Shown here: positions 45,176 through 52,524 of the stretch, piece by piece
Numbering within the stretch: position 1 is the stretch's first letter
Layout of the letters: each line of letters starts with the position of its first letter
Source: Spongiimicrobium salis
GTDB taxonomy: Bacteria > Bacteroidota > Bacteroidia > Flavobacteriales > Flavobacteriaceae
Assembly (NCBI RefSeq): GCF_043678055.1
Contig: NZ_JBHEQA010000004.1
Span: 62,001-126,000, forward strand
Direction of reading: 5' to 3'
Length of the DNA stretch: 64,000 nucleotides
Translations under genes and position numbers: made by a program
The notes under the pieces: model-generated
What the model saw: the letters and a program-made list of their open reading frames with translations, nothing else
Told to the model about the DNA's origin: nothing
Database searches by the model: none

Positions 45176-45547
45176 ATGGAAGCAACTACGCAAGAACAAG
45201 AATTATTGGTTAAAGCAAATGAAGTAACCGCATTATTGGCCGAGGGTCAATTTATCAATGCCATGGAGACGTATTTGGCCGATGACGTACAATTATTTGA
45301 GGGAAACAATCCTGCTAAAGTAGGAAAAGCATTTTGTTTGGCCGAGGAGCAAAAATTATTGGATACGGTAACTGCGTTTCACGGGTATACAGTAACCAGT
45401 GGACCTGCTGTTAAAGGCGATACTACTTTTTACGAAGCCGTAATGGAGTTCGATACCAACGACGGTGCCAAGCATCGTTTTGAGCAAGTGGTACGCACCC
45501 AATGGAAAGATGGAAAAATCATCAATGAAAGATATTACCACGCTTAA
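45176..45547 (+). CDS. NTF2-like/SnoaL-fold protein
   Basis: A 123-residue cone-shaped alpha+beta-barrel protein of the NTF2-like superfamily (VTALLAEGQFINAMETYLAD, DTVTAFHGYTV, FEQVVRTQWKDGKIINERYY). Such proteins are small-ligand binders, isomerases or immunity-type factors, and the sequence does not tell which. There is no signal peptide. It stands alone with its own promoter and a strong terminator, so it is an independent, probably well-expressed unit. Confidence 0.85.
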   Translation: MEATTQEQELLVKANEVTALLAEGQFINAMETYLADDVQLFEGNNPAKVGKAFCLAEEQKLLDTVTAFHGYTVTSGPAVKGDTTFYEAVMEFDTNDGAKHRFEQVVRTQWKDGKIINERYYHA

Positions 45548-45567
45548 TTTTTTAAGCATAGTTTTTC

Positions 45568-45597
45568 AAGGTCGCTATTAGAATAGCGACCTTTTTT
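45568..45597 (+). terminator. Terminator of the NTF2-like gene
   Basis: A perfect 12-bp stem (AAGGTCGCTATT / AATAGCGACCTT) with an AG centre is followed by a T-run. It is 20 bp past the stop and sits between this gene and the convergent TonB receptor. Confidence 0.88.
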
Positions 45598-45608
45598 ATT
45601 TCATCTCC

Positions 45609-47864
45609 TTAAAAGTTATATCTTAAGTTAAAGGTAAAGTCCCTCCCCGGATTGGGTACTGGAGCATCTTCAAATATCGTTTTCAATCTAGAAAGATGAT
45701 CCACATAGGAGGTATCAAAAATATTCTTGACCGTAAAACCAAAACGGATATTCTTATTGTAACTGGCTTGGATACCCAAATTGATCAACGTATACGCTTC
45801 ATTAGGCAATTCAAACTCGCTCACCCTATTTTGATCTAAATAATTCTGCATTTGCAAAAAGAGGGTATTCAGCTTAAATCGTCTTCCCAAGTTCACATCA
45901 TATTGAACCCTTGAATTAAAATTAACAGGGGTAATCAAGGGTAAGGGGTTACCGTTGGAATCGTCTCCATAGGTCACCGCAGCAGTAGATTGCACCGATA
46001 GTTCCTTTAGGCCTGCGGGCACATAATTAATGGCAAATTCTCCGCCATACAATTTCGCGTCTTCCTGCAAGTAAGCAAATATGGGCAGGTCATCCTCACC
46101 GGTTTCTCCGGTCGGTGTTATAAAGATATAGTCATTAATGGTGTTGTAGAAAGGATTGATCGTAATATTTAATCCTCCTTTGGCGTAGTTTAAAGCGAAA
46201 TCCAATTGGGTTGCTGCCTCACTGACCAAGTTTTGATCTCCAACCTCAATTCTACCGACCCCTCCATGTTCTCCATTGGACAATAGTTCCGAGGTATTGG
46301 GAGCCCTATACCCGGAAGCAACATTAAATCTAAAGGTAAACGCATTCAAATCATACTTTGCTCCCACGGAGTAATTTAGGGAATTATAGGATTCATTAAA
46401 ATCTGCAAAATTCGTCACGCCATCAATGACCACACTTTCGGCACGAATGGTTTTGGAATCAAAACGCAATCCTGACTGAAAGGTCCATTGGGAAGAAGGC
46501 TTATAATTAAACAGGCCATAGACCCCGTTTTCAGAGGAACCTCCATCCGGTATTAAAAAAACAGTCCCTCTATTTTCGTTATCCTGAAACAAACCTTGCG
46601 CTCCCACAGAAAGGTCAAACTTTGGGGACTTGATCAATTCCGAAACTCGAATATTATAACTGAACACCCCTAAATTTAGATGAAGATCAGGAGCCGTCTC
46701 CACCTCATTAAATTCCTGACGGTCATTTACAGCATAGCCTAGAATGAGATTAAAATTTGCTCCCTGGAATTTAAAATCATTTTCAAAGGCAAGATTATGT
46801 TGGGTCACATCTTGAAAGGGAAGGATAAACTCTCGTGTAAAATCATCCGTGAAAGGCGTATCAGAGGGAATACCAAAAAAATTGTTCAAATAAGTATAGG
46901 TCAATTTAGAACTGTAATTACCCTCTCGAAAGCCTAGGGAAATCTTGGCATTTTTTTCATTGGCCCTGGTATTGAACACCCGTTGCCCTATAGCCCGTTG
47001 TTCCGCCGTTTGATCGTCATCGGAAACAGAAAAATCTCCTGCGCTATTATAGCCCAAAAAGGTATTGAATCTAAATTTTCCCAAAGCGGTCTTCACCCCT
47101 ACCTTATTCTGTGAATTCCGGGCATTGGTAAAAAAACCACTTTCAGCAAAGCCTTGAGTGCCATCTTCTACAAAAGCCTCGTCTACAAAATAAAGTACAC
47201 CACCAATGGCATCCGACCCATATAGTAAAGAGGCCGGACCTTTAATGACCTCTACGCTTTGTACGCCATTATTGCTAACACCCAAGCCATGTTCTGCCCC
47301 CCATTGTTGGTTTTCTATCCGTGTGCCCTGTGCATAGGTTACTACCCGATTGCTCGTTAATCCACGGATGACTGGTTTCCCGATACTGGTTCCGGTACTA
47401 TTTTGCGCTACCCCGGCAATATTACTAATGCTTTCTGCCAAGGTAATCGATGAGGCATTGTACAATTCACTCAAAGCCTGTTTTTCCACTTTCACCACAA
47501 GGTCTCTCTGTAATTTACCCCCGGGTACAGCAACAACAACTTCATCCAATGCCTGACTGTTCTCTTCAAGTTCGAAATTTAGGACCGTGACCGCTTTATT
47601 GACTTGTACGGTTTTTTTCAAGCTTTTATACCCTAAAGAAGATACAATTAGGGTAATATTTCCATAGGGCACATTGTTAAGGCTATACCTACCATCAGTA
47701 TTCGTAGAAGTTCCCAGGGAAGTGCCATCTATATATACAGAAACAAAAGGTTCAGGATTTCCATTATAACGGATATCTCCCTCTATAGTTCCCGTTTGTG
47801 CGATTCCGAATGCAATCCCTCCCCACAAAAAAGAAAGAAGGCCCAAAACAATTTGAAATTTCAT
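45609..47864 (-). CDS. TonB-dependent receptor, probable metal or siderophore uptake
   Basis: A 751-residue outer-membrane receptor with signal peptide (MKFQIVLGLLSFLWGGIAFG), a carboxypeptidase-like domain (GDIRYNGNPEPFVSVYIDGT), a plug (SITLAESISNIAGVAQNSTG, VEVIKGPASLLYGSDAIGGV) and a barrel ending in an aromatic residue (RDFTFNLRYNF). The start at 47864 is chosen because the signal peptide begins there. It is divergent from a DtxR/MntR-type repressor, and the palindrome GTTAGGTTAACCTAAC lies between them, so metal-controlled expression is likely. Substrate could be a ferric siderophore, haem or manganese complex. Confidence 0.88.
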   Translation of the reverse strand: MKFQIVLGLLSFLWGGIAFGIAQTGTIEGDIRYNGNPEPFVSVYIDGTSLGTSTNTDGRYSLNNVPYGNITLIVSSLGYKSLKKTVQVNKAVTVLNFELEENSQALDEVVVAVPGGKLQRDLVVKVEKQALSELYNASSITLAESISNIAGVAQNSTGTSIGKPVIRGLTSNRVVTYAQGTRIENQQWGAEHGLGVSNNGVQSVEVIKGPASLLYGSDAIGGVLYFVDEAFVEDGTQGFAESGFFTNARNSQNKVGVKTALGKFRFNTFLGYNSAGDFSVSDDDQTAEQRAIGQRVFNTRANEKNAKISLGFREGNYSSKLTYTYLNNFFGIPSDTPFTDDFTREFILPFQDVTQHNLAFENDFKFQGANFNLILGYAVNDRQEFNEVETAPDLHLNLGVFSYNIRVSELIKSPKFDLSVGAQGLFQDNENRGTVFLIPDGGSSENGVYGLFNYKPSSQWTFQSGLRFDSKTIRAESVVIDGVTNFADFNESYNSLNYSVGAKYDLNAFTFRFNVASGYRAPNTSELLSNGEHGGVGRIEVGDQNLVSEAATQLDFALNYAKGGLNITINPFYNTINDYIFITPTGETGEDDLPIFAYLQEDAKLYGGEFAINYVPAGLKELSVQSTAAVTYGDDSNGNPLPLITPVNFNSRVQYDVNLGRRFKLNTLFLQMQNYLDQNRVSEFELPNEAYTLINLGIQASYNKNIRFGFTVKNIFDTSYVDHLSRLKTIFEDAPVPNPGRDFTFNLRYNF

Positions 47865-47907
47865 TTCGTATTGATTATTAAAGTATTTCGGCAACAAAAC
47901 TAATAAA

Positions 47908-47923
47908 GTTAGGTTAACCTAAC
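47908..47923. promoter_or_regulatory. DtxR/MntR-type operator palindrome
   Basis: GTTAGGTTAACCTAAC is a perfect 16-bp palindrome in the divergent region, 44 bp from the TonB receptor start and 37 bp from the repressor start. It resembles the known DtxR/IdeR box half-site TTAGGTTA. One repressor dimer pair here could control both genes. Binding is inferred. Confidence 0.7.
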
Positions 47924-47959
47924 AAAATAATTTAGTATATTTTTTATACTTTTACCCTC

Positions 47960-48625
47960 ATGTTATCACTTGTAGAAGAAAATTACATCAAGGCCCTGCT
48001 CCATTTGTCCTCCACCGATCGGACCATGACACAAAAAGAAGGTGTGGGCACCAATGACCTGGCCACGTATTTAGGCGTTAAACCCTCTACGGTCAACGAG
48101 ATGCTAAAGCGCTTGAAGGAAAAGAAAATGGTCTATCACGAAAAATATAAAAAAGTAACCTTGAGCGCTGACGGTGAGGCCGTAGGGCTACATATTATTC
48201 GTAAGCATCGTTTATGGGAAACTTTTTTATGCACGAAATTGGAATTTGAATGGGACGAGGTGCACGATATCGCCGAACAGCTGGAACACATTCAATCTGA
48301 AAAACTAGTAGCACAGATCGATAAATTTTTAGGGTACCCTAAATACGACCCTCACGGAGACCCCATTCCAGATAGCAAAGGAATTCTTCCACAACGGGAC
48401 ACCTTAAAATTATCCTTGGCCGAAAATGACAAATCGTATACCGTATTGGCCGTACGAGACACTTCTAAGGATTTCCTGCAATATCTTGAAGAATTGGGGA
48501 TTCAAATTGGTACGGAAATAATGGTCAAGGAAAAAATTGCCTATGACGGTTCTTTAAAAATTAAAAAAGAAGAGGTATTCCTTAGTTTATCTAAAAAAGT
48601 ATCGGACAATATCTTGGTAGGATAG
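47960..48625 (+). CDS. DtxR/MntR-family metal-dependent repressor
   Basis: A 221-residue regulator. The N-terminal winged helix (GTNDLATYLGVKPSTVNEML) is followed by the metal-binding and dimerisation domain (IIRKHRLWETFLCTKLEFEW and DEVHDIAEQLEHI, with the family's Glu/His ligands). The C-terminus is a FeoA/SH3-like domain (LEELGIQIGTEIMVKEKI). With Fe2+ or Mn2+ it would repress the divergent TonB receptor through the palindrome upstream. Which metal it senses is not decided by the sequence. Confidence 0.9.
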   Translation: MLSLVEENYIKALLHLSSTDRTMTQKEGVGTNDLATYLGVKPSTVNEMLKRLKEKKMVYHEKYKKVTLSADGEAVGLHIIRKHRLWETFLCTKLEFEWDEVHDIAEQLEHIQSEKLVAQIDKFLGYPKYDPHGDPIPDSKGILPQRDTLKLSLAENDKSYTVLAVRDTSKDFLQYLEELGIQIGTEIMVKEKIAYDGSLKIKKEEVFLSLSKKVSDNILVG

Positions 48626-48676
48626 TAGAAAACAGTGGACTTTGAGATCTTGACATAAAAAATCCGATAAAAATTC

Positions 48677-48706
48677 TTGCCGTACTTAAAAAAGGTTGTA
48701 TCTTTG
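48677..48706 (+). promoter_or_regulatory. Promoter of the tRNA-fMet unit
   Basis: TTG (48677-48679), 19-bp spacer, TATCTTTG (48699-48706): a full consensus promoter with the TATCTTTGCC form often seen before stable RNA genes in this phylum. Transcription would start near 48713, just before the broken tRNA copy. Confidence 0.75.
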
Positions 48707-48716
48707 CCGTCCACAT

Positions 48717-48732
48717 CGCGGGATAGCGCAGC
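48717..48732 (+). pseudogene. Truncated 5' copy of tRNA-fMet
   Basis: CGCGGGATAGCGCAGC repeats the first 16 bases of the intact initiator tRNA 105 bp downstream (CGCGGGATAGAGCAGT there), with two differences, and then homology stops. It has no anticodon arm and cannot be functional. It lies at the expected transcription start of the tRNA promoter. Confidence 0.65.
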
Positions 48733-48734
48733 AT

Positions 48735-48757
48735 CCTTCGACAGGCTTAGGACAGGG
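48735..48757. repeat. REP-like interspersed repeat
   Basis: The sequence TTCGACAGGCTTAGGACAGG with flanking CC and G resembles the widespread intergenic repeat CCTTCGACAAGCTCAGGAC-type unit known from many bacterial genomes. Only one copy is seen in this window, so the assignment rests on recognition of the motif, with two base differences from the form I recall. Confidence 0.45.
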
Positions 48758-48821
48758 TACCTACTCCAACTGAGAAATTTTATTGAAAACCTAGTATTTT
48801 AAAAATACATAAAGCATATAT

Positions 48822-48894
<73 letters not shown>

Positions 48895-48899
48895 CTATC

Positions 48900-48933
48900 A
48901 AAAAAGCCTTTCAAGAAATCGAAAGGCTTTTTT
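48900..48933. terminator. Terminator after tRNA-fMet, bidirectional
   Basis: A 13-bp stem (AAAAAAGCCTTTC / GAAAGGCTTTTTT) with an 8-nt loop begins 5 bp after the tRNA. A and T runs on the two arms allow use by the tRNA transcript and by the minus-strand protease-STAND gene. Confidence 0.85.
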
Positions 48934-48972
48934 ATTTCTCTTATAAAACATAATGTGAAACAGATAGTTCAG

Positions 48973-49069
48973 AGACCATAGGTATCTTTAAATCATTACC
49001 TCCTATTCTTCCTTTCCCATCTTCTAAATTTCCCTTACGATTTACGATGTACCATACCTTTGGTTGAAA
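48973..49069 (-). pseudogene. Decayed copy of the 3' end of the outer-membrane protein gene at 52525
   Basis: The stretch from 48973 to about 49049 aligns with 52502-52578, the last codons and downstream DNA of the neighbouring outer-membrane gene: roughly 60 of 75 positions match, and most differences are transitions. Translated on the minus strand it gives KGNLEDGKGRIGG against KGSLEDEKGRIGR in the intact gene, but a one-base deletion shifts the frame past the old stop. Weaker similarity continues to the stop codon of the protease-STAND gene at 49070, which marks a sharp junction. Confidence 0.7.
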
Positions 49070-51637
49070 CTATGATTTTAAAATCCAACTACCGGCCCCC
49101 CTTCCTAAAGTATTTGTAATATAATTGTCAAATTGTTCTGAGAATGCTAAAAAACTTACCGTTCTACTCAACCCTTTGGTCTCAAAAGTGTTCCTATTTT
49201 TGACATTCCCTTCGTCAAAATTATAATTCTTTTCTTTTAAATAGGATATGACATCATTCTTTGCTTCACTCTCAAATATTGTATGTAAACGATTGAATAA
49301 ATAGGGTAAATATTTTTCTTTTTCGCTAATCGAGCAATGTTCGATTATGCCAATTATTATAGTTAAATAGCTCATTCTATTAGAATCAAAACGCCTTTTA
49401 AATGAAGCCCTTTGAATGAATTCCATAACTTGTTTTACTGATTTCATACTGATCAAACCTCCTAGCATAGCAGCTATTTCCAGATCATGCTCTCCTTTTT
49501 CAGTGTACGTATCAAAAATTATCCAATGGTCATGAACATTTTTTACGATGTTTTCCCTATTTATTGTTTTCAATCGCAACCAATGGGAAAACGAACAGTT
49601 TATCAAATTTGCGCGCGCCAAACTATCTGGACTTCGTGTAGGATCATCCAAAATACTTATATTTTCTTCCAAACCGCACCACATCATTTGCGCAATCATT
49701 GGAGATGGGCTTAGATTAGAAAATACCCCTGATAAACCAATCAAATAACCACAATTTTTAGCGATAACCGAGGAGAATTGATCTGTTATCCATTCGTTTA
49801 GTTTTTCTGATCCAGAATTAAAAGGAACCATTTGGTCCAATTCTCTACCATACAGATGAAGTTTTTTACAAACAGATTCCGACTTCAAACCATTACTGTC
49901 CACTTTTGCAGAGTCATCCCAGATTTTCAACATGTCAAGAATCAAGGCGTCTATTCTCGTTATTAGATCGCATTTTTTTGCATTGTCTCTCACATATGCA
50001 ATAAAACGTTCATTGTAATCGAATTCGCAAAAGCCACTTATATTAGTTTCTGCTAAATTTCTAATTAAATCGTGTACACAACAAATATGTCCCTCTAAAT
50101 TTCTATCATTAGGTTTTTCAACTACCCTAACAAAACCACGTCCTATAAGATCGTCCAACGCCCTTTTGTACGGTTTTTCGGATTTTAATACCGCTTTCAG
50201 CGAGGATAGTGTCATCCCAACATTTGAAACTTTAGATAAAATAAAAATTATTTCCTTTTTCAAGCTATCAATGCTGTCTTTAGCAACCCAAATTTTAAAC
50301 AACTCTTTGGATAATTCCTCATGAGTAAAATCTCTCCCGATTAATTGAAAAACATCTTTATTATGTTCGTAGTCCAGCACTCTGTAGTTGTTGATCTGAC
50401 TTAATGCCATATCCTTTACGATCTGCATAAAAATTGGAATACCACGACAAATTTCATATATGGCTTTTTTATCATTCAGTCCAATGTACTTCGAATCAAT
50501 GTCTTTTAACAATTGTAATCCCTCGGATTCGGTCATTTTGTCTATGGTAAACGCCTGTTTATACCCCATAGAACTTAAAATAAAATCGTAGCAGGTGGGT
50601 TCCGAAGAGGTCAAGATAATATGATTAAAATTGACATAATTATTGTTAAGCCAATTTTCCTTAATTACTAAATGCGAACAGGAAGCTCCATCAATTACCA
50701 GTAGTTCAGCTTGCGAATTGGCCATGATCTTTTCCTCAAATAATGACTCATCCCTAACCCATCTACAATCTATCCAAACAAAATCCATCTCAGTTTGTTC
50801 GCATACATTTTTAACAATGCTGGTTTTTCCTATACCACTTACGCCTTGGACAAAGAGAATATTGGTATCCGCTATATTTTGATATAAAAAGTTATTGATA
50901 TGAGCAAAATACTTTGGCCTTATAACATGATCTTTATTGGTCCCCGTAAAGTCATTTTGAAATAGCTTTTCAGATTTATAATAATGAGGGCTCAGGTGCT
51001 TTTTTATTTCATCTGATGTTACTAGATGGAACGTTCCGGCTTCATCAGCCATTTTAACGATACCAATAAAAAGTTCTCTGTGGTTATCTTTCACATAAAC
51101 CGGACTTCCACTATATCCTTTGCTTACAAACTCTTTTTCTTTCCTTAAGGTATGGGAAACATCACCTATTTGTACAGTGGTATCAACAATCTCATTGCAC
51201 TGCACCAAATAATCTTGAATATAATCCGCTATAATTGCTTTTTTAGATTTCAATCTATATCCATTAATATGCGCATCTATATAAACTTTACATTCTTTAT
51301 TTTTATTGATTAATTTTGAAAAACTAGATACTAGTATCGGTAAATGATGCTCAGTGGATTTTAAATGATCCAGAGGTTCATTAAGTTCATAGATGATAAA
51401 GTCTCTTTCTTTTATCACCTTTTCTTTACAATTTTCATCTTCACCCTCTGGTATTAGGGTAATTGGAGGGTAATTTGAATTTGGTATTTGAAGGACTGTT
51501 TCACTCCTTTCCTTTTTAATGTGACTAATAACATGATAAGAAGTAATTATTATTTTGTTGTTGACAAGAACTCCGCAACCACGATGCACCCCCCTATCAT
51601 TGATCAACCTAACAAAATGTCTGTTATTGTGATTCAT
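49070..51637 (-). CDS. Trypsin-like protease fused to STAND NTPase (predicted defence/conflict effector)
   Basis: An 855-residue protein of unusual architecture, with no signal peptide or membrane helix. Residues 1 to about 215 are a trypsin-like serine protease with a complete triad: His35 (ITSYHVISHI), Asp79 (ERDFIIYEL) and Ser176 (KGYSGSPVYV). Residues about 230-480 are a STAND/NACHT-type ATPase: P-loop GVSGIGKTS (Lys271), Walker B ELLVIDG (Asp316), strand HIILTSSEP and the GxP-like RGIPIFMQIV (399-401). The rest is helical without a repeat I can name. The upstream Trypco1 gene overlaps it by 14 bp. By analogy with predicted systems, ligand sensing by the C-terminus would trigger oligomerisation and proteolysis, probably of a host or partner protein. 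The target is unknown. Confidence 0.8.
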   Translation of the reverse strand: MNHNNRHFVRLINDRGVHRGCGVLVNNKIIITSYHVISHIKKERSETVLQIPNSNYPPITLIPEGEDENCKEKVIKERDFIIYELNEPLDHLKSTEHHLPILVSSFSKLINKNKECKVYIDAHINGYRLKSKKAIIADYIQDYLVQCNEIVDTTVQIGDVSHTLRKEKEFVSKGYSGSPVYVKDNHRELFIGIVKMADEAGTFHLVTSDEIKKHLSPHYYKSEKLFQNDFTGTNKDHVIRPKYFAHINNFLYQNIADTNILFVQGVSGIGKTSIVKNVCEQTEMDFVWIDCRWVRDESLFEEKIMANSQAELLVIDGASCSHLVIKENWLNNNYVNFNHIILTSSEPTCYDFILSSMGYKQAFTIDKMTESEGLQLLKDIDSKYIGLNDKKAIYEICRGIPIFMQIVKDMALSQINNYRVLDYEHNKDVFQLIGRDFTHEELSKELFKIWVAKDSIDSLKKEIIFILSKVSNVGMTLSSLKAVLKSEKPYKRALDDLIGRGFVRVVEKPNDRNLEGHICCVHDLIRNLAETNISGFCEFDYNERFIAYVRDNAKKCDLITRIDALILDMLKIWDDSAKVDSNGLKSESVCKKLHLYGRELDQMVPFNSGSEKLNEWITDQFSSVIAKNCGYLIGLSGVFSNLSPSPMIAQMMWCGLEENISILDDPTRSPDSLARANLINCSFSHWLRLKTINRENIVKNVHDHWIIFDTYTEKGEHDLEIAAMLGGLISMKSVKQVMEFIQRASFKRRFDSNRMSYLTIIIGIIEHCSISEKEKYLPYLFNRLHTIFESEAKNDVISYLKEKNYNFDEGNVKNRNTFETKGLSRTVSFLAFSEQFDNYITNTLGRGAGSWILKS

Positions 51638-51968
51638 TTGAGGTCCATGTTAGCTTCACTTTAAAATTAGCCTCCTGTGCAATTGAGGCAATAACAACAT
51701 TGGCATTCGTATTGAATTTGATTCCAAATTCAATCTCTGTTTTGTCCGGTTTAATGTCGTTTAATTTTTCAGAGATAAGCTTGCCTACGTACTTTACGGA
51801 GTCAAGAGATTCTTCTATTTTCTTTTTGGTTGCCTTATAAACTTTGGATTCCTTAAAGGCAACATCTTCAAATGCCCCATCTTGACTATTCTCGGATAAA
51901 GCATCCTTAATCTCCAAATACATGAGGCTTTCACCTAAATTAATTTCAATTACATCATTTTTATTCAT
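51624..51968 (-). CDS. Trypco1 (trypsin co-occurring domain 1) protein
   Basis: A 114-residue cytosolic protein recognised by its C-terminal family signature EIEFGIKFNTNANVVIASIA (78-97) followed by EANFKVKLTW (99-108). The N-terminus DVIEINLGESLMYLEI also fits CU044_2847-type proteins. This domain is known from comparative genomics as a partner of trypsin-like proteases in predicted conflict systems, possibly as adaptor, inhibitor or substrate. Its last 14 bp overlap the start of the protease-STAND gene, which implies coupled translation and a fixed ratio of the two proteins. No strict promoter consensus is seen upstream. Confidence 0.78.
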   Translation of the reverse strand: MNKNDVIEINLGESLMYLEIKDALSENSQDGAFEDVAFKESKVYKATKKKIEESLDSVKYVGKLISEKLNDIKPDKTEIEFGIKFNTNANVVIASIAQEANFKVKLTWTSNESQ

Positions 51969-52452
51969 AAATAATAAGCTTTACTTTTTTAAAAGTTTAA
52001 GAAATTCGAAATATTAATATATAGTCATTCTTGGGGATAAGAACATTTAGTATACAAAACTTGACAAAATCTGTAAATCCAATATTCAAAGGCCTTTATT
52101 GAACCAACAGTATCGGAATCTTAAAATAGCCAAGAAGTACAGATTTACTCTAATTATATAAAAATCAATCCAATAACTTCTTAAAGGTAATAAAATTCCT
52201 ATACAGCTAAATTATTTTTTTAGTAGGCAATCGTATTCTCTCCAGAATCCCGGGACATCTCTTTTCTGACCGTGACTTGCAAAGGTTTTTGTGTGGACAG
52301 CATTATCACTTTCTACAAATTGTAAAATTGGGATGCAATTTTTCAACGCATTTTTGAGGCTGCTCAATTACATGAGAATACTGCTATCTCTCTCCAAAAT
52401 CCCGTAAAATTTGGGTAGCTTCTACTTTTTTCTTCTATCTCCTCCTTCCCAT
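51969..52452. other. A+T-rich non-coding stretch upstream of the Trypco1 gene
   Basis: About 480 bp with no supported gene, probably holding the module's promoter. I see no exact TTG/TAnnTTTG promoter on the minus strand. Two similar short phrases, CTCTCCAGAATCCCG near 52240 and CTCTCCAAAATCCCG near 52395, may be a decayed repeat. Confidence 0.4.
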
Positions 52453-52474
52453 AAAAAAGCACCCTCTCGGGTGC
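52453..52474 (-). terminator. Terminator of the outer-membrane protein gene
   Basis: On the minus strand, stem GCACCC / GGGTGC with a 4-nt loop, followed by six T's, 50 bp past the stop of the 52525 gene. Confidence 0.75.
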
Positions 52475-52524
52475 GTTGATACAGTAGAACAAAGAAATCT
52501 AAGACTATGGGCATCCTTAAACCG

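Noticed and set aside
48717..48732. Second functional tRNA gene
   Set aside because: Only the first 16 bases match. There is no anticodon or T arm.
52453..52474. Hairpin as part of a repeat array
   Set aside because: Single copy with a T-run on the minus strand. It is an ordinary terminator.
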